Below are positions 8,068-16,673 of a stretch of DNA of 64,000 nt, piece after piece. The stretch is from an uncultured Lachnospiraceae bacterium. GTDB taxonomy: Bacteria; Bacillota; Clostridia; Lachnospirales; Lachnospiraceae. The notes beneath the pieces are model-generated. The model was not told the origin of the DNA and ran no database searches. It was given only the letters and a program-made list of their open reading frames with translations. The stretch's first letter is position 1; every line of letters begins with the position of its first letter. Where the stretch lies: the NCBI GenBank assembly GCA_947626435.1, contig CANQSB010000003.1, positions 1 through 64,000 of the forward strand, given 5' to 3'. The translations under genes and the position numbers were made by a program.

Positions 8068-9531
8068 TTAGGGATTATTTTCAAAATTTACAATCATATC
8101 AAGGTCGTAAAGGTAAAGGTTTTCTGAAGTTCTGGCTTTTTCTGTGATTTTGCCGTCAAAACCCGATTCAGAAAACAGCGCGTAGTAAAATTTTGCCTTT
8201 TCTTTTTGCGGCGCGAGTTTTGCCAATGTATCAAGATATTCGGAATAAGCAAATTGGCTGTGTTTGAATTTACATTCGCCTATCAGATATTTTTTTGCTT
8301 CTTTGTCGATAGCGAGCAAGTCTATTTCTGTTTCGGCGGTTCTTGCCCCGTTTTTTAAACTGTTATCACGCACGGTTGTTTTGCCAATCCAACGTCCCAT
8401 TTTGGCGTAACGGAATGGCAGCGCATTTTTTCTTTGCAATCCGCGCACAAACTCTTTGCAGACATCTTCAAATGCAAGGGAAGCAAATTCGTGCAATGAA
8501 GGTTTGATGAGGTACTCGTAAACGCCTTCGACATCACCGTCTTCAAGCTGTGAGAGATTGGCAAAGCAGAAGGTATACCAGAAACGGAAAAAATTATCGG
8601 TCAGTCGGTAAATGCCGCGGTTTGTATTCGCCCTTTCCTTAATTCCCACGTCAACGGAAAATTCGCGTTCAACAATGTCGAGTTCTATCAGGTTTTTGAG
8701 ATAGACGCTGGTTTTTGACGTGTCTTCTATGAGTGATTTCTGGCTGATGTCGTTTAGCCTTGTATTTCCGAGGGCTACGGCTTCAATAATGGAATTATAA
8801 ATCGGAGTTTCTCTTAGCTCCTGATGGAGTAAAAAGTCTGCCTCGCTGTACAGTATCGAGCCTTTGGAAAGAATGTTGCGCTTTATGTTTTCGGAAATGG
8901 AAATCTGCGGGTTAAACTGGCTAAGATAATGTGGAATCCCGCCAAGCACCGCATAAGCAAGTATCTTGTCTTCCGCTGAATAATTGGGAAAAAAGCGTGC
9001 GGCATCATAAAAGCCCATTTTGTTCATTTTGTAAATGCCTGTAGCTCTGCCGTACAGCGGATTTTTTTCCGCAAGAAGTTCCTTTTCGATAAAGCTCATC
9101 GCGCTGCCGCATAAAATAATCATCACATTGCTGTCTTTAAGTTCGGTATCCCAAAGGTTTTGCAGTATGGAGGGGATGCTTTTATTTCCTTTGCACATAT
9201 ATGGAAATTCGTCAATTACGACCAGCTTTTTGCCTGTTTTGTAAGGAAGCTCGAGAATTGCATGGAAAGCTTTTTCCCAGTCCGTAAATTCGGAGATATA
9301 TTGTCTGGCGGGTATGTTTTCGCGTAAAATCTGCTTTGAAAATCTTGCAAGCTGTACACGGTCAATGCTCTGTGTGCAGGAAAAAAAGACGTGCGGCTTA
9401 TCCTTGCAAAATTCCCGGAGTGTTTCGGTCTTCCCTACGCGCCTTCTTCCGTAGAGGACAATAAGCTGTCCTTTGTTTTCTTCGTATTTATCCTGTAAAA
9501 ATTGAAGCTCTGTTTCTCTGCCTATGAACAT
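8068..9531 (-). CDS. AAA ATPase of the archaeal-ATPase/DUF234 family
   Basis: 487 residues. Walker A is LYGRRRVGKTE near residues 26-36; Walker B is KLVVIDEFPYM near residues 106-116; sensor region IILCGSAMSF follows. A winged-helix middle part leads into the C-terminal DUF234 region, which has E-x-EIDLLAI then YLIGECKFK, an arrangement like the D/E-x-K core of PD-(D/E)XK nucleases. The role of these ATPases is not established; they are abundant in anaerobes and mobile regions. The start is supported by a GGAGG site 5 bases upstream. A decayed relative (C-terminal piece) lies at 18762-18940. Confidence 0.85.
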   Translation of the reverse strand: MFIGRETELQFLQDKYEENKGQLIVLYGRRRVGKTETLREFCKDKPHVFFSCTQSIDRVQLARFSKQILRENIPARQYISEFTDWEKAFHAILELPYKTGKKLVVIDEFPYMCKGNKSIPSILQNLWDTELKDSNVMIILCGSAMSFIEKELLAEKNPLYGRATGIYKMNKMGFYDAARFFPNYSAEDKILAYAVLGGIPHYLSQFNPQISISENIKRNILSKGSILYSEADFLLHQELRETPIYNSIIEAVALGNTRLNDISQKSLIEDTSKTSVYLKNLIELDIVEREFSVDVGIKERANTNRGIYRLTDNFFRFWYTFCFANLSQLEDGDVEGVYEYLIKPSLHEFASLAFEDVCKEFVRGLQRKNALPFRYAKMGRWIGKTTVRDNSLKNGARTAETEIDLLAIDKEAKKYLIGECKFKHSQFAYSEYLDTLAKLAPQKEKAKFYYALFSESGFDGKITEKARTSENLYLYDLDMIVNFENNP

Positions 9532-9686
9532 GGACGCCTCCTTAGATACAAAAACATCTAATCCTGATTTACTAAATCCTGATTTGATAATAGTATATCT
9601 GTAAATATGCGAAAAAGCAAGATGATTTTCTAATAAGGTTATGGTAAAATAGCATAAAAATAACGAATTATGGAGGTATATTTATC

Positions 9687-10337
9687 TTGAAAAGGAAGTA
9701 TTGTACATTGCCTGAATCCATGAAGGATATGCAAATGTATGGATTTCATTGGATGGAATTTGTGGTTCAGATACCGTCGCCGCTGCATATCATCACTTCA
9801 TACAAAAGCAACGGACTGACAAATGCCTGTATGCAGTCATGGACTACATTTACAGGCGGCAAGAACGGTTTTTATGCGATTGTCTCCGCAGTCAGCAAAA
9901 ACGGTCATTTATATCAAACACTTCACGAAACGAAAGAAGCCGTCATCAACTTTATGTCCGCCGATATTTACGATAAGTGTATGGAAACCATACGGCATAA
10001 TAAGTTTGATGATGATGAGATAGCGGCAGCGAGTTTAACCGCCGTAAAAGCCGATATGGTAAATGCGCCAATGATAGAGGAATGTTTTATCAATCTGGAA
10101 TGTAAGTTCAACTGGGAAAAGGAAATCGCCGAGGGAGACGATTATGTTTTAATGTGCCTTGAAATCATAAATGTGCATATTGATGAGCGCCATCTTGACG
10201 AAAATGATTTGGGGCGGACGGGTAAAACGGGAATTTTATATAACATCCACCATCCTATTAACCCTGAACAGTTCAATGGCACAGCCCACGACTATTTGGG
10301 CGTTATAGAGAAAATACGGGATTATGCCGAGTATTGA
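9687..10337 (+). CDS. Flavin reductase-like (split-barrel FMN-binding) protein
   Basis: 216 residues with the flavin reductase/flavoredoxin split-barrel pattern: an early SPLHIITSYKSNGLTNAC segment for flavin binding, a NGHLYQTLHETKEAVINF core, and PMIEECFINLECKF in the second half. These proteins bind FMN and act in electron transfer or flavin reduction in anaerobes. The start is probably the TTG at 9687, with GGAGG about 11 bases upstream. A broken relative occurs at 44431. Confidence 0.8.
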   Translation: MKRKYCTLPESMKDMQMYGFHWMEFVVQIPSPLHIITSYKSNGLTNACMQSWTTFTGGKNGFYAIVSAVSKNGHLYQTLHETKEAVINFMSADIYDKCMETIRHNKFDDDEIAAASLTAVKADMVNAPMIEECFINLECKFNWEKEIAEGDDYVLMCLEIINVHIDERHLDENDLGRTGKTGILYNIHHPINPEQFNGTAHDYLGVIEKIRDYAEY

Positions 10338-10428
10338 AAGATTTATTATACTTGCCGTAAATTAGGCGCCAGATGTTGTGTATTAGGCGGGATGAACTGC
10401 AGCGGCGGACTAGGTTTTTGGAATTTTT

Positions 10429-10474
10429 GAAATAATATTTTTGAAATAATTCCTGAAATAATTTTCGAAATAAT
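10429..10474 (+). repeat. Four GAAATAAT repeats upstream of the tracrRNA promoter
   Basis: GAAATAAT begins at 10429, 10443, 10455 and 10467, spaced 14, 12 and 12 bases, ending 12 bases before the tracrRNA -35 box. This intergenic stretch (10338-10486) has no gene. The repeats may be a regulator-binding array or simple AT-rich sequence. Confidence 0.5.
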
Positions 10475-10486
10475 ACGCGTAATCTA

Positions 10487-10515
10487 TTGATTTAATCAGT
10501 ACAATGGTATATAAT
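10487..10515 (+). promoter_or_regulatory. tracrRNA promoter
   Basis: TTGATT at 10487-10492, a 17-base spacer, and TATAAT at 10510-10515. Transcription should start at about 10522, just before the anti-repeat. Confidence 0.8.
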
Positions 10516-10521
10516 TTAATC

Positions 10522-10638
10522 AATTTAGTACCATACTAAATTTTACATCATAAGTTCAAATAAAAATTTATTCAAACCGCCATCTTAGATGGCTCACAGT
10601 GTGTGAAACAAGAGAAGTCTGCGAAAGCGGGCTTTTTT
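10522..10638 (+). ncRNA. tracrRNA of the type II-A CRISPR system
   Basis: The sequence is complementary to the CRISPR repeat in the order expected. AGTACCATAC at 10527-10536 pairs with the repeat's 3' half. TTTTACATCAT at 10541-10551 pairs with ATGATGTAAAA. AAG at 10552-10554 forms the bulge known from other II-A duplexes, and TTCAAAT at 10555-10561 pairs with the repeat's 5' end. A nexus-like hairpin GCCATC-TTA-GATGGC lies at 10579-10593, then a small CACA/TGTG hairpin, then a terminator: GTCTGC-GAAA-GCGGGC at 10617-10632 followed by six T. Length is about 117 nt. It sits upstream of cas9 on the same strand with its own promoter. It guides RNase III processing of pre-crRNA and is part of the Cas9 guide. 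Confidence 0.92.
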
Positions 10639-10683
10639 GTTTTGTATCACCAAGATACATTATAAATATATTTGGTGAAATGG

Positions 10684-10713
10684 TTGAAGATATAAGTGAA
10701 TATATGGTATAAT
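10684..10713 (+). promoter_or_regulatory. cas operon promoter
   Basis: TTGAAG at 10684-10689, an 18-base spacer, and TATAAT at 10708-10713 preceded by TGG, giving an extended -10. An inverted repeat TCACCAA (10647-10653) / TTGGTGA (10672-10678) lies just upstream and could be an operator. Confidence 0.65.
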
Positions 10714-10756
10714 TATGTTAAAAATTGCCATATAAAAATACAAATTGGAGGTAATT

Positions 10757-13700
10757 ATGCCAAAAGATTATTTTTTTGGATTGGATTTAGGCACTGGCTC
10801 GCTTGGCTGGGCAGTCACAGGTGAGGACTATGAGATTTTGCGCGGACACGGTAAGGCGCTTTGGGGCGTGAGATTATTTGAGAGCGCTAACACGGCTGAG
10901 GAGAGAAGAACATTCCGCACGTCAAGGCGCAGGCTTGACAGGCGAAATTGGAGAATAGACATTTTGCAGGAGATATTTTGTGATGAGATAAACAAGGTTG
11001 ATGACGGTTTTTATCTGCGGATGAAGGAAAGCCGATATACGCCAGAGGATAAGCGGGATAAGGACAACATCCGCCCTGCGCTCCCATATGCATTATTTGT
11101 GGATGCGGACTACACGGACAAGGATTATCATAGGCAGTTTCCGACTATTTATCATTTAAGGAAATGGCTTATGACGACAGACCAGACGCCTGATATAAGG
11201 CTGGTTTATCTGGCGCTGCACCATATAATGAAGCATAGGGGGCATTTTCTGTTTTCGGGAGATATAGATAATATCAAGGAATTTAAAGGAACATTTGAAC
11301 AGTTTATAAAGAGCCTTGCTGATGAAGAACTGGATTTCAACATAGAAATAGCTGATGGGCAGATTAATGAAGCTGAAAATATAATGAAAAATAAAAGTCT
11401 TGCAAAATCAGCCAAGGAGAGTGCGCTAAAAAAGCTGTTCGATGTAAAGAGCGCGTGCGAGAAGGCTGTAATAAAGCTGATTGTGGGCGGCAAAGTAAAT
11501 CTCAGCGATATTTTTTCCAACAGTGAGCTTGACAATTGCGAAAGACCTAAAATCTCATTTTCAGAAAGCGGTTATGACGACTATGTGAGCATAGTGGAGT
11601 CGGAGCTTGGCGAGCAGTTTGAGATTATAGCGCGTGCAAAGGCTGTCTATAACTGGGCAGTGCTTGTTGACATTTTGGGCGATTATCAGTCCATTTCTGA
11701 GGCAAAGACCGCTGTATATGAAAAGCATAAGACGGATTTGATGTATTTAAAAAAGCTGGTGCGGGATAATTTATCTAAAGAGGAATACAGGAATATTTTT
11801 GTTAAAACTGATGAGAAAACAGCCAATTATTGCGCATATATCGGAATGACAAAAAAGAACGGCAAAAAGCAGGACATGGAGGGAAAACTCTGCAGCAGGG
11901 AGGATTTTTACGGTTTCCTTAAAAAGTCAGTGATAGGCGCTATCGGTGATGATGAAAAGACAAAATATCTTCAGGACGAAATACAGAAGGAGACATTTCT
12001 GCCAAAGCAAGTCACAAAGGACAATGGGGTTATTCCGTACCAGGCGCATTTGTATGAGCTGCGGCAGATAATAAAAAATTTGAAGGACAGAATACCTCTT
12101 TTAAAGGAAAATGAGGATAAAATAATAAGCACTTTTACATTCAGAATACCGTACTATGTCGGACCGCTTAACGGCATAAAGAAGGGAGACTCTGCGACAA
12201 ACTGGGTAAAGCGCATCAGTACGGAAAAGATTTATCCGTGGAATTTTTCAAGTGTGGTAGATACAGAGGCAAGCGCAGAGCAGTTTATAAGGCGAATGAC
12301 CAGCAAATGTACATATCTGGCTGATAAAGACGTGCTGCCTAAAAATTCATTGCTTTACAGTAAATTTACCGTTTTAAATGAGTTAAACAATCTTTGCCTT
12401 GACGGAGAGCCTATTGACGTGGAGCTGAAACAGCGAATATATGAAGACCTGTTTATGCGCTATAGAAAGGTAACTCAGAAAAAATTAAGGGATTATCTGG
12501 TGAGGGAAGGCATAAAGGGCAAAACAGTTGACATTACGGGCATAGATGGCGATTTTAAGGGAACGCTTACCGCATACCATGATTTCAAGGAGAAACTTAC
12601 GGATTGCACGCTTAGCCAGGAAGACAAAGAGGAAATAATACTAAATATAACTTTGTTTGGCGAGGATAAAAAGCTGCTTGGCAAACGGCTTGAAAAGCTA
12701 TATCCTCAGCTTACAGAGAAACAGAGGAAGGGCTTATGTTCGCTTTCGTATTCGGGCTGGGGGCGTCTGTCAAAGGAGTTTTTGGAGGAAATCACCGCGC
12801 CCGATTTGGAAACAGGGGAAGCAAGAAGCATTATTCAGATGATGTGGTACACAAATGATAATCTGATGCAGATTTTGAGCGATAAATATTTATTTGCACA
12901 GGCAGTTGAAGACGCTAACAAAAAGGACGAGATTAAAGATATATCCTACAGTTTGGTGGAGCAGCTGTATGTGTCGCCAGCTGTAAAACGCCAGATATGG
13001 CAGACGCTTCAGATAGAAAAGGAAATCTGCAATGTGATGAAAAATCCGCCTAAACGCATATTTGTGGAGATGGCGCGGGAAAAGCAGGAGAGTAAGCGCA
13101 CAGAGTCACGCAAGAGACAGCTTATTGAGCTTTATAAGAAATGCAAAGATGAGGAAAGGGAATGGATTGACGAGCTTGACAAGACAGAGGAGCATCAGTT
13201 GAGGAGCGATAAGCTTTATCTGTATTATACGCAAAAGGGGCGCTGCATGTATTCGGGCGAGCAGATACAGCTTGAAGACTTGTGGGACAATAATAAATAT
13301 GACATAGACCATATTTATCCGCAGTCAAAAGTGATGGACGACAGCCTTGATAACCGAGTGCTTGTGAAAAAGGTTTACAACGCCGAAAAAACTGACGGCT
13401 ATCCCATACGCGCTGAGATAAGAAATAAAATGCAGCCATATTGGAAATCGCTGCTTATTGGAGGCTTTATTTCAAAGAAAAAATATGAGCGCCTTACCAG
13501 AAGCACAGGGTTTGATGATAATGAGCTTGCGGGATTTATAGAGCGCCAGCTAGTTGAAACAAGGCAGGGAACAAAAGCTGTCGCGTCTGTACTAAAACAG
13601 ATTTTTCCTGACACGGAGATAGTGTATGTAAAGGCAAAGCTGGCTGCGCAGTTCAGGCAGGATTTTGACTTGGTTAAGGTGCGTGAAATGAATGATCTGC

Positions 13701-14446
13701 ACCATGCGAAGGACGCATATTTGAATGTTGTGGTAGGTAATGTTTATCATACAAAGTTTACGAGCAGCGCGATAAGGTTTATAAAGGAAAGCAGCGGCAG
13801 AAGTTATAATCTAAAGAAACTGTTTACATCTAATGATATTGTGCAGAATAATAAGGTAGCATGGAAAGCTGGCAGCAGTGGCACGATATGTACGGTAAAA
13901 AAGGTGATGAGGAAAAATAATATTCTTGTCACCAGGCGCAGCTATGAAGTTAAGGGCGGGCTTTTTGACCAGCAGCTCATGAAGAAGGGCAAAGGTCAAG
14001 TGCCTGTAAAGAGCAGTGATGAAAGGCTGCTTGACATTGAAAAATACGGTGGGTACAACAAGGCGGCAGGAACTTATTTTATGCTGGCAGAGTCTGAGGA
14101 TAAAAAGGGTAATAAGATAAGGACTATTGAATATGTACCTTTGTATATGCATACTCAGATAGAGAGAAGCAAGGAAGATGCGATAAGATATTTGGAAAAT
14201 GACAGAGGACTGAAAAATCCGCGTATTTTGCTGAGCAAAATAAAAATAGATACGCTGTTTAAGGTTGATGGATTTTATATGTGGCTGTCGGGTAGAACGG
14301 GAAATCAGCTTATATTTAAAGGCGGTGTACAGCTGGTTTTAAATGAAGATAATGTTAGGTGTCTTAAAAAAGTGGGAAAATTTGTGCAACGCCAGAAAGA
14401 GAACAGAAATATAAAAGTAGTAGCACATGATGAAATATCGGAGTAG
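10757..14446 (+). CDS. cas9: Cas9 (type II-A), nuclease portion, ended by an in-frame amber codon
   Basis: RNA-guided DNA endonuclease. The ATG at 10757 is the start: GGAGG at 10747-10751 lies 5 bases before it, and an upstream TTG would overlap that site. Visible: RuvC-I FGLDLGTGSLGWAV with Asp10; arginine-rich bridge helix about residues 50-67; RuvC-II IFVEMAREK with Glu771; HNH DIDHIYPQS with His852 and Asn866; RuvC-III HHAKDAYLNV with His983 and Asp986. All catalytic residues are retained. After codon 1229 the frame meets TAG (14444-14446), inside the C-terminal PAM-interacting region. The same frame then continues open into the next feature, so a full-length product would be about 1338 residues, normal for II-A. 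As written, this product lacks the end that contacts the PAM. Confidence 0.93.
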   Translation: MPKDYFFGLDLGTGSLGWAVTGEDYEILRGHGKALWGVRLFESANTAEERRTFRTSRRRLDRRNWRIDILQEIFCDEINKVDDGFYLRMKESRYTPEDKRDKDNIRPALPYALFVDADYTDKDYHRQFPTIYHLRKWLMTTDQTPDIRLVYLALHHIMKHRGHFLFSGDIDNIKEFKGTFEQFIKSLADEELDFNIEIADGQINEAENIMKNKSLAKSAKESALKKLFDVKSACEKAVIKLIVGGKVNLSDIFSNSELDNCERPKISFSESGYDDYVSIVESELGEQFEIIARAKAVYNWAVLVDILGDYQSISEAKTAVYEKHKTDLMYLKKLVRDNLSKEEYRNIFVKTDEKTANYCAYIGMTKKNGKKQDMEGKLCSREDFYGFLKKSVIGAIGDDEKTKYLQDEIQKETFLPKQVTKDNGVIPYQAHLYELRQIIKNLKDRIPLLKENEDKIISTFTFRIPYYVGPLNGIKKGDSATNWVKRISTEKIYPWNFSSVVDTEASAEQFIRRMTSKCTYLADKDVLPKNSLLYSKFTVLNELNNLCLDGEPIDVELKQRIYEDLFMRYRKVTQKKLRDYLVREGIKGKTVDITGIDGDFKGTLTAYHDFKEKLTDCTLSQEDKEEIILNITLFGEDKKLLGKRLEKLYPQLTEKQRKGLCSLSYSGWGRLSKEFLEEITAPDLETGEARSIIQMMWYTNDNLMQILSDKYLFAQAVEDANKKDEIKDISYSLVEQLYVSPAVKRQIWQTLQIEKEICNVMKNPPKRIFVEMAREKQESKRTESRKRQLIELYKKCKDEEREWIDELDKTEEHQLRSDKLYLYYTQKGRCMYSGEQIQLEDLWDNNKYDIDHIYPQSKVMDDSLDNRVLVKKVYNAEKTDGYPIRAEIRNKMQPYWKSLLIGGFISKKKYERLTRSTGFDDNELAGFIERQLVETRQGTKAVASVLKQIFPDTEIVYVKAKLAAQFRQDFDLVKVREMNDLHHAKDAYLNVVVGNVYHTKFTSSAIRFIKESSGRSYNLKKLFTSNDIVQNNKVAWKAGSSGTICTVKKVMRKNNILVTRRSYEVKGGLFDQQLMKKGKGQVPVKSSDERLLDIEKYGGYNKAAGTYFMLAESEDKKGNKIRTIEYVPLYMHTQIERSKEDAIRYLENDRGLKNPRILLSKIKIDTLFKVDGFYMWLSGRTGNQLIFKGGVQLVLNEDNVRCLKKVGKFVQRQKENRNIKVVAHDEISE

Positions 14447-14452
14447 GAATTA

Positions 14453-14773
14453 TTGAATTTATATGATGAATTTTTAAATAAAATTAAAAATACAATATAT
14501 AATTCAAAGCTAGGCGCACAGGAGAAAACGTTGAGTGAAAAAAGAAACATTTTTATAGATTTAAGTGTAGAAGATAAATGTGTGGTTTTATCTGAAATAC
14601 TTCATATGTTTCAGTGTCAAAGCAGTTCCGCTAATTTAAAGTTAATTGATGGTCCAGCAAGTGCAGGGATAATAAAAATTGGCAATAATATAAGCAATAT
14701 AGGTCAAATTTCAATCATAAACCAATCTCCGACAGGAATATATGAACAGGAGATTTACTTGAAATCACTATGA
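14453..14773 (+). CDS. cas9: C-terminal piece of Cas9 (PAM-interacting domain end), after the amber codon
   Basis: About 106 residues in the same frame as cas9, directly after its amber codon. The end INQSPTGIYEQEIYLKSL matches the family's C-terminus (compare IHQSITGLYETRIDLSQL in S. pyogenes Cas9), and the preceding helix EKRNIFIDLSVEDKC with SEILHMFQ fits the II-A C-terminal domain. It could start at the TTG at 14453: GGAG at 14440-14443 lies 9 bases upstream, and TTG starts appear elsewhere in this window (csn2, the UGT, the flavin reductase, the subtilase). It ends by an ATGA overlap with cas1, so downstream coupling is preserved. It may be a separately made half of a split Cas9, or the untranslated tail of a mutated gene. 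Confidence 0.85.
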   Translation: MNLYDEFLNKIKNTIYNSKLGAQEKTLSEKRNIFIDLSVEDKCVVLSEILHMFQCQSSSANLKLIDGPASAGIIKIGNNISNIGQISIINQSPTGIYEQEIYLKSL

Positions 14774-15642
14774 GCTGGCGAATTGTTGTTATCTCCAAAC
14801 GGGCGAAGCTTGAATATAACTTAGGATATCTTGTAGTACGCAACGAGGAGATAACAAAAATTCATTTAAGCGAAATATCCACATTAATAGTAGAGTCCAC
14901 ATCAGTTTCGCTTACGACGAGCCTGCTTTCGGAGCTTGTAAAGAAGAAAATCAAAGTAATTTTCTGTGACGAAAAACGCAATCCTGTTTCAGAGCTTATT
15001 GGTTATTACGGTAGCCATGACACAAGCAATAAAGTACGGAAACAGATTCAATGGAGCAATGAAATCAAAGAGGCTGTATGGACACAGATTGTTGCGGAAA
15101 AGATACGAAAACAGAAAGAACTTTTGGAATATTTGGATAAGGAGGAAGCGAAGCTTTTAGCATCATATATAGAAGAAATTGACATAAATGATACATCAAA
15201 CCGCGAAGGTCATGCGGCAAAAGTATATTTCAATGCTCTATTTGGAATGAAATTTACGCGGAGCAGTGACAGTGTTATAAATGCGGCGTTGGATTATGGA
15301 TACTCTATAATATTATCAGCATTTTCAAGAGAAATCACGGCTAATGGTTATATAACACAGTTAGGACTTTTCCACGACAATATGTTTAACCAGTTCAATT
15401 TAGCGTCAGATTTGATGGAGCCATACAGAATACTTATTGACAGGGAAGTATATAATACGAAGTTTGAAAAGTTTGAACATGAGGAAAAAATGCAGATAGT
15501 CAATGTGTTGAATCAAGAGGTCAAAATCGATGATAAGAGGCAGTATGTAAATAATGCTGTAAAGATATATTGCAAAAGCGTATTTGATGCTTTAGATGAA
15601 AATGACATTTCAAAGCTTCGTTTTTACAGCTTTGAGCTATAG
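14770..15642 (+). CDS. cas1: Cas1 integrase (type II)
   Basis: 290 residues, full length for type II Cas1, the catalytic subunit of the Cas1-Cas2 spacer integrase. The beta N-terminal domain is followed by the helical catalytic domain with metal-binding residues Glu146 (NREGHAAKVYF), His202 (LGLFHDN) and Glu217 (SDLMEPYR). The ATG overlaps the stop of the cas9 tail by ATGA. The following cas2 begins 4 bases after the stop. Nothing suggests damage, so adaptation was probably active recently. Confidence 0.95.
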   Translation: MSWRIVVISKRAKLEYNLGYLVVRNEEITKIHLSEISTLIVESTSVSLTTSLLSELVKKKIKVIFCDEKRNPVSELIGYYGSHDTSNKVRKQIQWSNEIKEAVWTQIVAEKIRKQKELLEYLDKEEAKLLASYIEEIDINDTSNREGHAAKVYFNALFGMKFTRSSDSVINAALDYGYSIILSAFSREITANGYITQLGLFHDNMFNQFNLASDLMEPYRILIDREVYNTKFEKFEHEEKMQIVNVLNQEVKIDDKRQYVNNAVKIYCKSVFDALDENDISKLRFYSFEL

Positions 15643-15646
15643 GTTT

Positions 15647-15952
15647 ATGAGAGTATTAGTGTTTTTTGATTTGCCTGTCGTTACTGGAGAGCAAAGGAAA
15701 GAATATACGCGATTTAGAAAATTTCTTCTAAGAAGCGGATTTATGATGCTTCAGGAGTCTGTCTACTGTAAGCTGGCACTGAATGGCACGGCTGTACAGG
15801 GAATTGTTGACAGTGTGCATAAAAATAAGCCCAAGGAAGGACTTGTGCAGCTGCTGACAATAACTGAAAAACAATATTCTAAAATGGACATAATTGTGGG
15901 AACAGTTAAAAGCGAAATCCTTGACAGTGATGAGAGGCTGGTGATACTTTGA
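15647..15952 (+). CDS. cas2: Cas2
   Basis: 101 residues; the ferredoxin-fold structural partner of Cas1. The N-terminus MRVLVFFDLPVVTGEQRK has the conserved Asp8 after the first strand, and RSGFMMLQESVYCKLA follows, as in other II-A Cas2 proteins. The ATG at 15647 is preferred over a longer in-frame start that would overlap cas1. The stop overlaps the TTG start of csn2. Confidence 0.95.
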   Translation: MRVLVFFDLPVVTGEQRKEYTRFRKFLLRSGFMMLQESVYCKLALNGTAVQGIVDSVHKNKPKEGLVQLLTITEKQYSKMDIIVGTVKSEILDSDERLVIL

Positions 15953-16620
15953 AGCTTGTGCATAAGGATTTGGAAAGGCAGATTGTTTTTAAAGAGCCGT
16001 TTGGATGCTGTGAATGGATAATAGAGTCGCCGCAGCTTTTTTCAAAATATCTGTATGAATTATATGCTCAGACGGAAGGCAGGGAAGGCTGCTTTGTATT
16101 ATCAAATGATGATAAAACGCTTGAAATATCAAAATGTTCAGAGCTTATACTGCAGCCATTATCCGTCAATATAAATGATAAGAAAATACTAAATAAGCTT
16201 TATGGGGAATTGGAAAAGCTTGCTTTCAATGAAGACATGTTTTTGCTGACGCAGGAAATGCGCGGAAAACTTCAAGAATATTTTTTCAATCTGGAACAAA
16301 GGTGTACATATCCATTGTCTATAGAAGATGATATAGATATCATGTCCATATTTAAGGCTGTTGGAATAAAATGCGAGAAATATTCAGATGATATTTTTGA
16401 AAATCTGATAGAATACATCAAAATAGTATCGCATCTGCTTAATAAAAAGCTGTTTATTTTTGCGAACATAAGAAGCTACATTTGTGATGAACAGTTGAAG
16501 CAGCTATTAAAAGAAACAGCTTATACGGAAGTTAATATACTTCTTATCGAAAACAAAAAAAGAAGTTGCCTGTATGATGTAGCAGAGTATATAATAGATT
16601 GTGATAATTGCGAAATATGA
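15949..16620 (+). CDS. csn2: Csn2, type II-A adaptation protein
   Basis: 223 residues. Csn2 forms a tetrameric ring that holds DNA ends during spacer acquisition and defines subtype II-A. The start MKLVHKDLERQIVFKEPF and the mid-region ELILQPLSVNINDKKILNKL are family-like; near the C-terminus HLLNKKLFIFANIRSYI and TEVNILLIENKK match the conserved end. Start is the TTG at 15949 overlapping the cas2 stop. It ends 53 bases before the first repeat. Confidence 0.9.
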   Translation: MKLVHKDLERQIVFKEPFGCCEWIIESPQLFSKYLYELYAQTEGREGCFVLSNDDKTLEISKCSELILQPLSVNINDKKILNKLYGELEKLAFNEDMFLLTQEMRGKLQEYFFNLEQRCTYPLSIEDDIDIMSIFKAVGIKCEKYSDDIFENLIEYIKIVSHLLNKKLFIFANIRSYICDEQLKQLLKETAYTEVNILLIENKKRSCLYDVAEYIIDCDNCEI

Positions 16621-16673
16621 TTGTTTGAGTACCGATTTATGCTTAATGATGGCATATCATTTTTGAATTTGAG
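16621..16673 (+). promoter_or_regulatory. CRISPR leader with leader-anchoring sequence
   Basis: 53 bases between csn2 and the first repeat. It ends in ATTTGAG at 16667-16673, identical to the leader-anchoring sequence that directs Cas1-Cas2 integration at the leader end in studied II-A systems. New spacers therefore enter at the csn2 side. It also has an inverted repeat AATGAT/ATCATT (16645-16650, 16656-16661) and GTTTGAGTACC at 16623-16633, the exact complement of the last 11 bases of the repeat. Confidence 0.75.

Noticed and set aside
14444-14446. The cas9 amber as a pyrrolysine or other recoded codon
   Set aside because: No suppressor tRNA or pyl genes are in view, prfA (RF1, which reads UAG) is intact in this window, and several genes end normally in TAG. 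Another in-frame TAG (44455) lies in a plainly broken gene, so it supports mutation rather than recoding.
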